Below are positions 35,963-44,694 of a stretch of DNA of 62,553 nt, piece by piece. The notes beneath the pieces were generated by a model that saw only the letters and a list, made by a program, of their open reading frames with translations, was not told where the DNA came from and did not search any database. The translations under genes and the position numbers were made by a program. Source of the stretch: Levilactobacillus suantsaii. GTDB taxonomy: Bacteria > Bacillota > Bacilli > Lactobacillales > Lactobacillaceae. Every line of letters starts with the position of its first letter. Within the stretch, counting starts at the first letter, position 1. The stretch lies in NCBI RefSeq assembly GCF_004115745.1, contig NZ_QXIL01000014.1:1-62553 (forward strand). The letters run 5' to 3'.

Positions 35963-36355
35963 ATGGTAAATCAAGCAGAACTTCTCAAAGTTGCCACGGC
36001 AATGTTGGACAAAGCTTACACCCCTTATTCTCATTTCCACGTGGGCGCGGCGGTCGTCGGCGAGAGCGGCAAAGTGTATGGTGGCTGCAATATCGAAAAC
36101 GCCTCGTATGGTGCGACTAACTGTGCCGAACGGACCGCGATCTTTAGCGGGATTGCGGCGGGGGAACGCCACTTTCAGGCGATTTTAGTCACGGGGAACA
36201 CGGACGGTCCGATTGCCCCGTGCGGGATTTGTCGCCAGGTCATCGCTGAATTTTTCGACCAGGACGCCCCCGTCTACCTGACGAATCAACGGGGCGCTGT
36301 GGCGGAGACCACGGTGGCCGGAATCTTACCCGGAGCCTTTGTCGAACTGAAATAA
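35963..36355 (+). CDS. cdd: Cytidine deaminase
   Basis: A 130-residue tetrameric-type zinc enzyme deaminating cytidine and deoxycytidine in pyrimidine salvage. Substrate-binding FHVGAAVV, the catalytic segment GGCNIENASYGATNCAERTA (Cys and Glu), and the zinc Cys pair in APCGICRQV are all present. AAGGAGGAG precedes the ATG. Monocistronic with a terminator directly after. Confidence 0.95.
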   Translation: MVNQAELLKVATAMLDKAYTPYSHFHVGAAVVGESGKVYGGCNIENASYGATNCAERTAIFSGIAAGERHFQAILVTGNTDGPIAPCGICRQVIAEFFDQDAPVYLTNQRGAVAETTVAGILPGAFVELK

Positions 36356-36369
36356 CTTAAAACAGGACC

Positions 36370-36405
36370 AAAAAAAGCCCAGGCAGGGTGTCAGGGCTTT
36401 TTTAA
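36370..36405 (+). terminator. Terminator of cdd
   Basis: AAAAAAGCCC pairs with GGGCTTTTTT. Confidence 0.88.
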
Positions 36406-36695
36406 ACCACTACGTGAATAATTAGACTTAGTGGGCAAAAGGTTAGCATTTATCAATTAGTTATTCTATACAAGATTTGTAATGTTACCAGGTTCGCCAT
36501 TTTGTGGTCGCCGTTTACGGGTCACTGGCGGTATAATTAGACTAGTGTCAGCTATACATTAATGCGCGCAAGCGGAGGCCAGTCTCCGCCCACCACCTTG
36601 ATTTAAGCGGAATTGTAAAAGAAATTGCGACAATATTTAAAAAAGGGTTTATTTTTGCTGGCGGAGAGGTGATACTATGAGGAGGATATCGTCGC
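36406..36695. other. Noncoding interval
   Basis: About 290 AT-rich bases without a gene. A GCGGAG/CTCCGC hairpin lies at 36572-36589; nothing else is recognised. Confidence 0.4.
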
Positions 36696-36923
36696 TTAAT
36701 CGTAAAGGTACCACCAAGGTTGCAATTGGTGTAAGTGCGCCTGGCTGATCTGGCCTAGCGGTAATTGGCAAGAATAACCAGCACGGAGACCAAGATAGAC
36801 GGTTTGCGTTGTGAGAAAATCCACAGTACCGGTATAGGTGGTGCCGTGAATGGTAAGCGAAGTAATTTGGTTGTTCTGGTAGGCTGTGTGGAGTAACGTG
36901 TACGTCTGAATAATAGGTTGCAA
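36696..36923 (-). CDS. SOS-controlled small protein, possibly YolD-like
   Basis: A small ORF behind a SOS box. From the TTG at 36923 (AAGGAC 9 bases upstream) it encodes 75 residues; an ATG at 36959 would add 12, but it overlaps the -10 box and lacks a ribosome site. The centre has alternating beta-strand character (LTIHGTTYTGTVDFLTTQTVYLGL) and a closing LGQISQAHLHQL, reminiscent of YolD proteins that accompany SOS translesion polymerases. No polymerase gene is adjacent. Family assignment is tentative; the control signal is clearer than the function. Confidence 0.55.
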   Translation of the reverse strand: MQPIIQTYTLLHTAYQNNQITSLTIHGTTYTGTVDFLTTQTVYLGLRAGYSCQLPLGQISQAHLHQLQPWWYLYD

Positions 36924-36957
36924 TGCGGTCACGTCCTTGATTATCGAATTTATATCC

Positions 36958-36986
36958 ATTATAGAACATATGTTCTGATAGGGGAA
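36958..36986 (-). promoter_or_regulatory. LexA (SOS) box within promoter
   Basis: The perfect palindrome AGAACATATGTTCT (36963-36976) contains GAAC-N4-GTTC, the core of the Gram-positive LexA box. It lies directly between a TATAAT (minus strand, 36963-36958) and the -35 region, the classic repression position. Confidence 0.75.
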
Positions 36987-37141
36987 CCTTTACCATTCAT
37001 CTTATCGGATAAGTTAATTTACAGATTAATTGTCCTGCAGGTGATATACTTAGCAACATGACGTGATCGGTGTGCACGTCGGAGGTGCCACGCGACTAAT
37101 AGCAACGGGAGAAGAGCCGTAAAAGGAGTAATGAAGAGATT

Positions 37142-37693
37142 ATGAGTGAGATAACGAATGAAACGCTAACTGAAGAAGAGTTGAAAAAGCAGTTTGATGA
37201 CTTGTACATGCACATTTTTAAGTATATCGGGGATTTTGTGTCCATCCCGACGCAAAAGTACAACTTGACCTTTGAGGCCTACATGGTCATGGAGAATATT
37301 GCGCGCAGTAAAAATGGGCAGACGTTGGTCGAACTGGCCAAGCTGGAGGGCGTCTCAAAGAGCGCTATCGCCCGGCAGGTCAACGTTTTATTAAAGGAAA
37401 ATTACGTGATGCAAAAGGTCGATCCTAACGACCGGCGGGTCAAGTACATTACGTTGACTGCCGCGGGCAGCCGGGTTCAACGTAATCTGGCCCAAGCCAC
37501 TGACGAACGGTTCCACCGCTGGTTAGGTTTCTTTGGCCGTGATGAAGCGGAACACTTTATCGAAGTGCTCCACCGCGCCAATGAACGTGCGGTCGCGGCG
37601 GGCTTTGTTGGTTTCGATAGTTTACATGATAAACGCCGCAACTCCAACCGGGGCAACGAAAAACCGGGTCGGTTGGGCAATGGCAATCTGTAA
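37142..37693 (+). CDS. MarR-family transcriptional regulator
   Basis: A 183-residue winged-helix protein, longer than usual through an acidic N-terminal helix and a basic, Asn/Arg/Gly-rich C-terminal tail (after about residue 160). The HTH is LVELAKLEGVSKSAIARQVN (about 62-81) and the wing VDPNDRRVKYITLTAAG. AAGGAG is 13 bases before the ATG, and a 4-codon ORF (ATG 37131) ends in a TGA overlapping the start, so reinitiation coupling is possible. The target is unknown; the convergent neighbour is a sugar symporter. Confidence 0.85.
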   Translation: MSEITNETLTEEELKKQFDDLYMHIFKYIGDFVSIPTQKYNLTFEAYMVMENIARSKNGQTLVELAKLEGVSKSAIARQVNVLLKENYVMQKVDPNDRRVKYITLTAAGSRVQRNLAQATDERFHRWLGFFGRDEAEHFIEVLHRANERAVAAGFVGFDSLHDKRRNSNRGNEKPGRLGNGNL

Positions 37694-37766
37694 TCACGGT
37701 TAAATTTAGGATAGTCAACAGGCTTCCCAAGCCGGCTAAGTCTTGGAAAACCTGCTTTTGGCTCAC

Positions 37767-37807
37767 AAAACTCCCACCGAACGTTTGAATGTTCGGTGGG
37801 AGTTTTT
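37767..37807. terminator. Bidirectional terminator
   Basis: CTCCCACCGAAC pairs with GTTCGGTGGGAG, flanked by AAAA and TTTTT; it serves both the marR gene and the convergent symporter. Confidence 0.92.
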
Positions 37808-37832
37808 AGATTGCGACGTCAAGCAAGCCGGG

Positions 37833-39161
37833 TTACTCGCGCTCTTTGGTCAGCGCGGCCTGGATTCGGTGATCATCGTAAAGGAGTAAGACCAGAATCA
37901 TCACCAGATACAACAACAGGGGCAACCACGCGTAGTTTAAAACAATCATATGCTGGGTCGCCAGGTTTTGCGTCTGGTTGGCGGCGTAACCCGAGAGGTG
38001 GAACAGGCCAGCCGTGATGAGGCCCCCGAGCCCGAGGCCCACGTTGACCCCGAAGTCGTCGGTCGAAGCCAGGATGCCCTCAGCTTGGATGCCCAGAGTG
38101 GCCCCGTAGCGAATCGTATCCGCAATCATGATGGAGACCAGACCAATGATCAGCCCATTGCCAATGGCGTTGACCAGGGTACCGGTGAAAATCAGCGGTA
38201 AGACGTTGAGGGTGGTTCCCAGTGCCAGGATGGCTTGACCGATGAGCCCGAGGCCCATCCCACCTAACATGGTGCGTTTCTTGCCCCAGCGACCGGCCGA
38301 ATGGATGATGAGGACGACCCCAATCAGTGAGGCAAAGGTGAAGGCATTGGCCCAGGGGACTAAGCCCTCATCATTTTGTAAGTATTTGAAGTAGTAAATC
38401 GTGGTCTGATTCTTGATAGCGGTCGTCAGCCAGTAAAGCAGGATGACCACCGACATCACCAACCAGGGCTGGTTTTGCTTGAGCATTTGCCAAACGGCGC
38501 TCCAGGATTGGTGGGCGTGTTCGGGATTGGTGAAGCGTTCCTTGACCTGAAAGAACGTGTTCCAGATCAGAATCAGCGAAATGCCACCAAAGACGGCAAT
38601 GGTCAGTAAGAACCCCTTTTGCTGGTTGCCCTGGCCGAAGTAGGCGACTAAAGGTAGGGTGAAGACGGCCACGATGATTTGTACGTCGCTACCACCAAAT
38701 TGACGAACGACCCCCAGTAACGTGAGTTCTTTGGTGTTTTGACTCAGGGTAGGTAGGATCGAAGTGATCGGCAGGTTGACCGCGGTGTAGAAGAAACCTA
38801 GTCCCAGGTAGGTGACGTAGGCCCAGACGAGTTTACCGGTCGCACCGAACGGGGGCGTGACGAAAGTCAGCACGGCAAAGGCCACGTAGGGGAGGGCATA
38901 CCACAGGAAAAATGGCCGACTCTTGCCCCATTTCGAATGGGTGCGGTCGATCATCAGCCCGATAATCAAGCTCTCCACAACGTCGGCCAGTCGGGCCACG
39001 ATGAACAGAATGGCCGCGCTACTAGCGGAAAGACCGTAAACGTCCGTGTAAAAGAAGAGTAGGTAAGTGGTCATCATTTGAAAGACCAGGTTATCTGCGG
39101 CATCGCTCATGCCGTAGCTGATTCGTTCGGGCCACTTTGTTTGCCAAGGTGCTTGTTGCAT
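37833..39161 (-). CDS. GPH-family sugar:cation symporter
   Basis: A 442-residue, 12-helix permease of the glycoside-pentoside-hexuronide family (MelB-like). The N-terminal signature RISYGMSDAADNLVFQM and the loop IDRTHSKWGKSRPFFLW are diagnostic. There is no C-terminal IIA regulatory domain. It would import a glycoside, pentoside or hexuronide with H+ or Na+. It forms a pair with the YagU-like gene upstream (23-base gap). In a genome with GH115, uptake of xylo-oligosaccharides or uronides is conceivable but not linked by position. Confidence 0.9.
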   Translation of the reverse strand: MQQAPWQTKWPERISYGMSDAADNLVFQMMTTYLLFFYTDVYGLSASSAAILFIVARLADVVESLIIGLMIDRTHSKWGKSRPFFLWYALPYVAFAVLTFVTPPFGATGKLVWAYVTYLGLGFFYTAVNLPITSILPTLSQNTKELTLLGVVRQFGGSDVQIIVAVFTLPLVAYFGQGNQQKGFLLTIAVFGGISLILIWNTFFQVKERFTNPEHAHQSWSAVWQMLKQNQPWLVMSVVILLYWLTTAIKNQTTIYYFKYLQNDEGLVPWANAFTFASLIGVVLIIHSAGRWGKKRTMLGGMGLGLIGQAILALGTTLNVLPLIFTGTLVNAIGNGLIIGLVSIMIADTIRYGATLGIQAEGILASTDDFGVNVGLGLGGLITAGLFHLSGYAANQTQNLATQHMIVLNYAWLPLLLYLVMILVLLLYDDHRIQAALTKERE

Positions 39162-39184
39162 AAGTACGCCCCCCCTTTCAGGTA

Positions 39185-39703
39185 TTACTGGCGGCTCTTG
39201 GCCACGAGTCGCCGATAGATTTCGTCGCCGACTAAGTCGTTAGTCACCATCCAAGCCACGTGGCCCAACGCTTCGGAGATGTGTTCGGTCTTGGGTTGGT
39301 CCTTGATGGACGGTACGGTTCCCATCGCTGGCATGATACCTAAATGAAAAGCGACCCAGATGGTTAGGCCAAACCAGGTGCCGGCGTCCTTTTTAATGGC
39401 CGGGATTTTTTCACCTAAGACTTGGTAGAGCACGGCAAAGGTGGTTGAAAAGCCAAAGTGCATCACGTAGCTGACCCATGGCAAAGCGTGACCAGAATAA
39501 TGGTAGGTCGCGTGGGTCAATTTTTCAGGGACCCCAAATTGTTGTAGCAGGGTCTGCGGTGGATTAGTGGCATCGCGTTCTTCGGTGCGGGGTGGCAAAA
39601 CATTTTCCCACCCTAACTTGACGAGGCCGGACACGATTCCCGCCAGCCCGCCAGCGAGGACGGCAGCGGGGAGGTTGAGTGAATGATGGTTAAAAAATGA
39701 CAT
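39185..39703 (-). CDS. YagU-family inner membrane protein (DUF1440)
   Basis: A 172-residue membrane protein with about four hydrophobic segments (from LPAAVLAGGLAGIVSGLVKL onward) and the conserved WENVLPPRTEERDATNPP near residue 33. Family members in enterobacteria affect acid resistance, but the molecular role is unknown. The ATG at 39703 is preferred over the in-frame TTG at 39709, since AAAGGAG is then well spaced. It is first gene of an operon with the GPH symporter. Confidence 0.8.
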   Translation of the reverse strand: MSFFNHHSLNLPAAVLAGGLAGIVSGLVKLGWENVLPPRTEERDATNPPQTLLQQFGVPEKLTHATYHYSGHALPWVSYVMHFGFSTTFAVLYQVLGEKIPAIKKDAGTWFGLTIWVAFHLGIMPAMGTVPSIKDQPKTEHISEALGHVAWMVTNDLVGDEIYRRLVAKSRQ

Positions 39704-39883
39704 ACACAAAAGCTCCTTTCAATGAACTAATTTGAGTATAATCGTTTTTTTAAAGAAGTTGGTCAATTTTGCTTACGAAGCGTTTGTGTCCAGGCTAAAG
39801 TCGCGAAACGCTTTGGTCGCAAGCGTCCCGCCAGCCGTGCTACACTGAGGGGAGTAAACATCCGGTCAAGAGAGGAGATTATC

Positions 39884-42160
39884 ATGTCAACTCAAGAATT
39901 TACTCAGGGTTATATCGCGGTCAACGACGCGACACAAAATAACCTGCAACACGTGAGTCTACGGTTGCCCAAGTACCGTACCACGGTCTTTGTCGGCCTG
40001 TCCGGGTCGGGGAAGTCGTCGCTCGTCTTTGACACGATTGCTGCGGCATCGCGGCGGGAATTGAACGAGACGTTCCCCAGTTTTACGCAACAGTACCTAC
40101 CCAAATACGGGCAACCCCATGTGGGGCGCATCGACCATTTGCCCGTGGCCATTGTCATCGCCCAACAACGATTAGGTAAGAATGCCCGTTCAACGCTAGC
40201 GACCTACACCGGAATCTATTCGTTGTTACGGTTACTATTTTCACGAATCGGGAAACCGTTTATCGGTTACTCGGACACCTTTTCGTTCAACCTACCCCAA
40301 GGGATGTGTCCAACCTGTCAGGGTCTGGGTTACGTGGACGATATCGACGAATCGCAACTGATCGACGGTAACAAGTCGTTGAACGACGGTGGCATCACCT
40401 TCGTGAGCTTCGCGCCTAATACCTGGCGCTGGCGGCGGTACGCATTGAGCGGCTTGTTCGATAACGATAAGCCCATCAAAGACTACACCGATAAGGAGTA
40501 CGAGATGTTAATGCACGCGCCACAACAGCACCTGAAACACCCTGGCCCAGATTTTCCCCGGACCGCGTTGTATGAAGGCTTGGTCCCGCGGATTCGCCGG
40601 TCGATCATCGGCAAGCGCGAGGCGGCCCATCACCGTGACGCGATTGCGGCCATTGTCACGCGTAAGCCGTGCCCGACCTGTCATGGGAGCCGGCTGAAGC
40701 CGGAAGTTTTGACGGTGACCATCAACGGCCAGAACATCGCCGAAGTTTCCGCCTTAGACTTGAATCACGTGTTGAAGTTTTTGCGGACCATTACCGAACC
40801 GTTAGTCACCGATGTGGTTCGGGAACTGACCACCAAAATTCAATCACTGGTCGATATTGGCCTGGGCTATCTGACTCTCGACCGGGGGACCAGCTCGTTA
40901 TCCGGTGGGGAAGCGCAACGCATCAAGATTGCCAAGTACCTGACCAGTTCGCTGGTTGACATGGTCTATATCTTAGACGAACCCAGCGTGGGCCTGCACC
41001 CGCACGACATTCAACTCATCAAGCAGGCTTTGACGCGGTTGAAGGAAAAAGGCAACACGATTCTGGTGGTCGAGCACAACCCGGCCATGTTCTCGTTTGC
41101 CGATTACGTGGTCGAAATGGGCCCCAAGGCCGGTGAACAGGGCGGCCAAATCACGTTTACGGGGACCTATCCCGAACTCCTGGCTTCCGATACGTTGACC
41201 GGCAACTGGTTACGTCAACCGCACACTTGGGGTCCGGAACGACCGGCAAAAGGACAACTGGCTTTGACCCACGTGTCCGAAAATAACTTGGCCGACGTGT
41301 CGGTCGACATCCCCTTGGGTATCATGACCGTTATCTCGGGGGTCGCTGGTTCCGGGAAGAGTTCGTTGGTCAGCGCCATCAAGCGCCAATTGAAGACCGA
41401 CTATATCGACCTGGCACAAACGCCGGTGGGCATTAACATTCGCTCGACGCCCGCCACCTACCTGGGGATTTTGGACCATATTCGCCAACTCTTTGGCAAG
41501 GCCAACCACGTGGCGGCCGGCTGGTTCAGTTATAACGGCAAGGGCGCCTGCCCGCGGTGTAAGGGCAAAGGGGTCACCATCACCAACATGGCCTTCATGG
41601 ACCCGGTCGTGCAGACCTGTGAGCTCTGCCACGGCCAACGCTACAGCGACCAAGCCTTGCAGTACACCTACCATGACAAGACGATTGCCGAAGTACTCCA
41701 GATGTCGGTCAAAGCAGCTAGCAAGTTCTTTGCCGATACACCCAAGGTCGCCAAGCCCTTGGCCAACTTGGCTCGGGTCGGCCTGGGTTATCTGACGTTG
41801 ATTCAACCCCTGACCACGTTGTCCGGTGGGGAAGTGCAACGGTTGAAGCTCGCGGTCGAACTGGGTAAGGAAGGGACCGTCTACTTGTTGGACGAACCCA
41901 CGGCGGGCCTGCATTTACAGGATACCGACCGCTTACTCAAGCTGTTCAACCAATTGGTCGCTGCGGGTAACTCGCTGATCATCATCGAACACAACCTGGC
42001 CGTCATCAGTCAGGCCGATTGGTTGATTGACGTCGGGCCCGATGCCGGACGCTATGGCGGGCATATCCAGTACAGTGGCGTACCGCGGAAGTCGATCAAC
42101 ATCGAGGATTCTCGTACCGGGGTCGCCTTGGCCCATTGGGCTGCGGAACAAAACAAATGA
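39884..42160 (+). CDS. UvrA-like ABC ATPase lacking the UvrB-binding region
   Basis: A 758-residue paralogue of excinuclease subunit A. It has two ABC modules: Walker A GLSGSGKSSL (about 38) and SGVAGSGKSSLV (about 484); signatures LSGGEAQRIKIAK and LSGGEVQRLKLA; and zinc modules CPTCQGLG, CPTCHGS and CPRCKGKG/CELCHGQ. Canonical UvrA is about 940 residues; the missing length maps to the N-terminal UvrB-binding/insertion segments after the first Walker A. It thus belongs to the class II (DrrC-like) UvrA group associated with tolerance to DNA-binding drugs. RBS AGAGGAG. Monocistronic. Confidence 0.88.
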   Translation: MSTQEFTQGYIAVNDATQNNLQHVSLRLPKYRTTVFVGLSGSGKSSLVFDTIAAASRRELNETFPSFTQQYLPKYGQPHVGRIDHLPVAIVIAQQRLGKNARSTLATYTGIYSLLRLLFSRIGKPFIGYSDTFSFNLPQGMCPTCQGLGYVDDIDESQLIDGNKSLNDGGITFVSFAPNTWRWRRYALSGLFDNDKPIKDYTDKEYEMLMHAPQQHLKHPGPDFPRTALYEGLVPRIRRSIIGKREAAHHRDAIAAIVTRKPCPTCHGSRLKPEVLTVTINGQNIAEVSALDLNHVLKFLRTITEPLVTDVVRELTTKIQSLVDIGLGYLTLDRGTSSLSGGEAQRIKIAKYLTSSLVDMVYILDEPSVGLHPHDIQLIKQALTRLKEKGNTILVVEHNPAMFSFADYVVEMGPKAGEQGGQITFTGTYPELLASDTLTGNWLRQPHTWGPERPAKGQLALTHVSENNLADVSVDIPLGIMTVISGVAGSGKSSLVSAIKRQLKTDYIDLAQTPVGINIRSTPATYLGILDHIRQLFGKANHVAAGWFSYNGKGACPRCKGKGVTITNMAFMDPVVQTCELCHGQRYSDQALQYTYHDKTIAEVLQMSVKAASKFFADTPKVAKPLANLARVGLGYLTLIQPLTTLSGGEVQRLKLAVELGKEGTVYLLDEPTAGLHLQDTDRLLKLFNQLVAAGNSLIIIEHNLAVISQADWLIDVGPDAGRYGGHIQYSGVPRKSINIEDSRTGVALAHWAAEQNK

Positions 42161-42226
42161 TGAAGGCGCTGAATCGTTGCGGGTCACTCGGCAATGATTT
42201 GGGCGCCACTAAGATGAAGCAAGTTT

Positions 42227-42261
42227 AGGCGTTTGGGTGTTGGCACTCAAACGCCTTTTTG
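42227..42261 (+). terminator. Terminator after the UvrA-like gene
   Basis: An AGGCGTTTG.GTG arm pairs with CAC.CAAACGCCTTTTT. Confidence 0.9.
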
Positions 42262-42277
42262 TTGGCTGAATTTAGGC

Positions 42278-42305
42278 TTGTGTTTTCGAGTGTACTATGT
42301 ATAAT
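42278..42305 (+). promoter_or_regulatory. Promoter of the gntR-ABC operon
   Basis: TTGTGT (42278-42283), 16-base spacer, TATAAT (42300-42305). TGTGT on the left and ACACA just right of the -10 form an inverted pair that could be the GntR operator. Confidence 0.6.
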
Positions 42306-42352
42306 AGGACACACAGAACACATGGAGGGTCAACGGTAAAGGAGTGAGGCGG

Positions 42353-42724
42353 ATGCCCGTCAGTGATCAATCAGGGTTACCGTACTATGAGCAACTGGTG
42401 TTACGCGTTAAGCAACAGATTGTCCGGGGAATCTTACGGCCGGGGGACCGGTTGCCGTCCGTACGGGAGATGGCCCGGCAAGAACAGTTGAACCCCAACA
42501 CGGTCAGCAAGGCCTACAAACAGTTGGAGACGCAAAACGTGATTCGCACGGTGCACGGCAAGGGGACTTATGTGCGCGAGACCAATGACGCGGTGGCCGA
42601 CACCGCTCAGGTCGTAGCGAGTAAGCAACGGTTGTTGAGCCTATTGACCGAGATTCGGTACTTGGGGGTTCCGGCAGATGAAGTGATTGAGTGGATTAAA
42701 ACGGCCTATGAGGAGGCAGATTAA
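42353..42724 (+). CDS. GntR-family regulator, YtrA subfamily
   Basis: A 123-residue short GntR regulator: an N-terminal winged helix (YYEQLVLRVKQQIVRGILRP, then LPSVREMARQEQLNPNTVSK) and a small C-terminal dimerisation tail, the YtrA layout. AAAGGAG 8 bases before the ATG at 42353 fixes the start over an in-frame GTG at 42344. It shares an operon with an ABC ATPase (1-base overlap, TAATG) and permease, which it probably represses. Homologues respond to cell-envelope stress. Confidence 0.9.
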   Translation: MPVSDQSGLPYYEQLVLRVKQQIVRGILRPGDRLPSVREMARQEQLNPNTVSKAYKQLETQNVIRTVHGKGTYVRETNDAVADTAQVVASKQRLLSLLTEIRYLGVPADEVIEWIKTAYEEAD

Positions 42725-43614
42725 TGTTACACGTGAAGGACCTAAGTAAAACCATCGAGCACCGTGACATCATTACGGGCATCGATTTTCAGTGGCATCC
42801 CGGCGAAATCGTGGGCTTGGTCGGCCGCAATGGGGTCGGGAAGACCACCCTGTTTCGGACCATGACCAACCAGTACGTGGCCGACAAGGGGACCGTGACC
42901 ATCGACGAGCACGACCTGAAGCAGGAGCCGGCTTACCAGCGGCAACTGTTCTTTATCGACACCCAGTATAATTTCTTGGGGAATTATCGCTTGGCCGAGT
43001 TACCGGACTTTTATCGCTTGGTCTACGCCGACTTTGATGCGGACCGGTACCGCGACCTCTTACAACGCTTCAATTTGACGGCTTCGGACCAGTACCGGCA
43101 GCTCTCCAAGGGGATGCGGGCGCTGGTCAACGTCATCTTAGCCCTGACGTCGAACGCACCATACATCTTGTTAGACGAACCATTCGACGGGTTGGACGTC
43201 ATCGTGCGGGAGAATATCGCCACCATGGTCATCGACGAGGTCGCCGACCAGCAGAAGGGCTTCTTGATCTCCTCGCACGACTTGAACGAACTCGATGGCT
43301 TGAGCGACCGGGTGCTGTTATTGAAAGCCAGCCGCTTGGTCCACGATTACAACTTGGAAGATGTGCGGGCCCAGGCTAAGAAACTCCAGTTGGTCTTTGC
43401 CGGCAAGGAGATTCCGGCCATCGTGAAGAAGCATAGCCGGCTGATTCGGGTCTCTGGACGAGTCTTAGTAGTGGTCTTTCCGGACTACACGCCGGAACTG
43501 GCCGAACAGCTCCAAGCGCTCGACCCGGTCTTGATGGAAGAACTGCCGTTGACGCTGGAAGACCTCTTCCGGGCAAATTTGTCGCAAACCGCTGGTTACC
43601 AGCTGATGCAGTAG
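42724..43614 (+). CDS. ABC transporter ATP-binding protein
   Basis: A 296-residue ATPase with Walker A GRNGVGKTTLF (about residue 36), a diverged signature LSKGMRALVNVILAL, Walker B YILLDEPFDGLD and H-loop LISSHD. A roughly 90-residue C-terminal extension follows. It pairs with the next membrane protein as a YtrB-like exporter or envelope-stress module. Its start overlaps the gntR stop. Confidence 0.9.
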   Translation: MLHVKDLSKTIEHRDIITGIDFQWHPGEIVGLVGRNGVGKTTLFRTMTNQYVADKGTVTIDEHDLKQEPAYQRQLFFIDTQYNFLGNYRLAELPDFYRLVYADFDADRYRDLLQRFNLTASDQYRQLSKGMRALVNVILALTSNAPYILLDEPFDGLDVIVRENIATMVIDEVADQQKGFLISSHDLNELDGLSDRVLLLKASRLVHDYNLEDVRAQAKKLQLVFAGKEIPAIVKKHSRLIRVSGRVLVVVFPDYTPELAEQLQALDPVLMEELPLTLEDLFRANLSQTAGYQLMQ

Positions 43615-43623
43615 GGGGATAAG

Positions 43624-44547
43624 ATGGATAAAAATTTACGCCGCTTACTTTGGCGGCAATATCGCAAACGTTTCTGGTCGTTGGGGCTGATTTCATTGCT
43701 GATTATGGCGCTATCGGCCTGGGCCGATACCACGACCTGGTTGTATCATTCCAAGACGACCGTCTTTGGCCCGCAGATGCACCAGTGGCTGGCCTTCGAC
43801 GCGACCAAACTCCGCTTTGGGAGTTTCTCGTTATACTCGCCGTGGCTGATGTTTGCCTTTGGCCTGGCCGGGTTGGTCTTGATGAACCAAGACTTGAAGG
43901 ACCACTTCAACCAGTTTCTCTTCACCAGCGGCTACCGGCGCCGGCAAATCTACTGGACGAAATTGACGTTGGGGTTAGGCGGCTTACTGGGAATTGCCGT
44001 GGTCACGACGGCCATTCAGTACCTGATTTATTGGCTGCAAATGCCAGCCAGCGTGACCCTTGACCTGGCTTGGCCAGGGCTAATCACCACGTGGTTGATG
44101 GGCTTAACCACGTCCATCGGGTTCTTTGCTATTTGCTGGTTTGCGGCCTTGATTATTGGGCAAACGGGGGCCCTGTGGGTGACGTTGGCCGGGTTTATCC
44201 TGTCGTTAGTCGGCATTATCAGCGTGAACGTTCCGGGATTCAACCTTTTGACCGCACAACAAGGCCAGTGGACGGAAATCGGTGCCTGGATTGTGGCGAC
44301 CATTATTTTAGCCGTTTGGGGCGCTTGGCTTTACCAACGGCTCTCGTTGGAACACGACGGCGAGTACCTCCTGTTTCCGGGGTTGCGTTGGCCAGTCTAC
44401 CTGGTATTCGTAATCTACGTGACGGTCATCTTCAGCGGTGGTTTTCATGTCACCACTGCGGGGATTATCGCATTGCTAGTAACGGTCATCTTCGGCTACC
44501 TTTGGTTATGGCGACCGAAGCTGACTTGGCACCGGACGAAAAACTAA
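43624..44547 (+). CDS. ABC transporter permease
   Basis: A 307-residue membrane protein with about seven or eight hydrophobic helices (from FWSLGLISLLIMALSAWA to the C-terminal GIIALLVTVIFGYLWLW). It lies 9 bases after the ATPase gene and is the membrane partner of the YtrA-type module. GGGGGAT-type ribosome site. Substrate unknown. Confidence 0.8.
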   Translation: MDKNLRRLLWRQYRKRFWSLGLISLLIMALSAWADTTTWLYHSKTTVFGPQMHQWLAFDATKLRFGSFSLYSPWLMFAFGLAGLVLMNQDLKDHFNQFLFTSGYRRRQIYWTKLTLGLGGLLGIAVVTTAIQYLIYWLQMPASVTLDLAWPGLITTWLMGLTTSIGFFAICWFAALIIGQTGALWVTLAGFILSLVGIISVNVPGFNLLTAQQGQWTEIGAWIVATIILAVWGAWLYQRLSLEHDGEYLLFPGLRWPVYLVFVIYVTVIFSGGFHVTTAGIIALLVTVIFGYLWLWRPKLTWHRTKN

Positions 44548-44557
44548 ATTGGATTTT

Positions 44558-44596
44558 AAAAACGATCACTCGTTAGCTAGATGAGTGGTCGTTTTT
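44558..44596 (+). terminator. Terminator of the gntR-ABC operon
   Basis: AAAAACGATCACTC (44558-44571) pairs with GAGTGGTCGTTTTT (44583-44596). Confidence 0.92.
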
Positions 44597-44694
44597 GGGG
44601 TGGCTTTAAATTTATTGGAGTTAGTAATTTAATGAGAGGCAGTCTGGGGGTGTTATGATAAGATTAACTTATTATTAGGAAATGAGGGTTAAAA

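Noticed and set aside
41210-41914. Long minus-strand open frame opposite the UvrA-like gene
   Set aside because: It is antisense to a clearly coding region with intact ABC motifs and has no own domain; an effect of GC-rich codon use.
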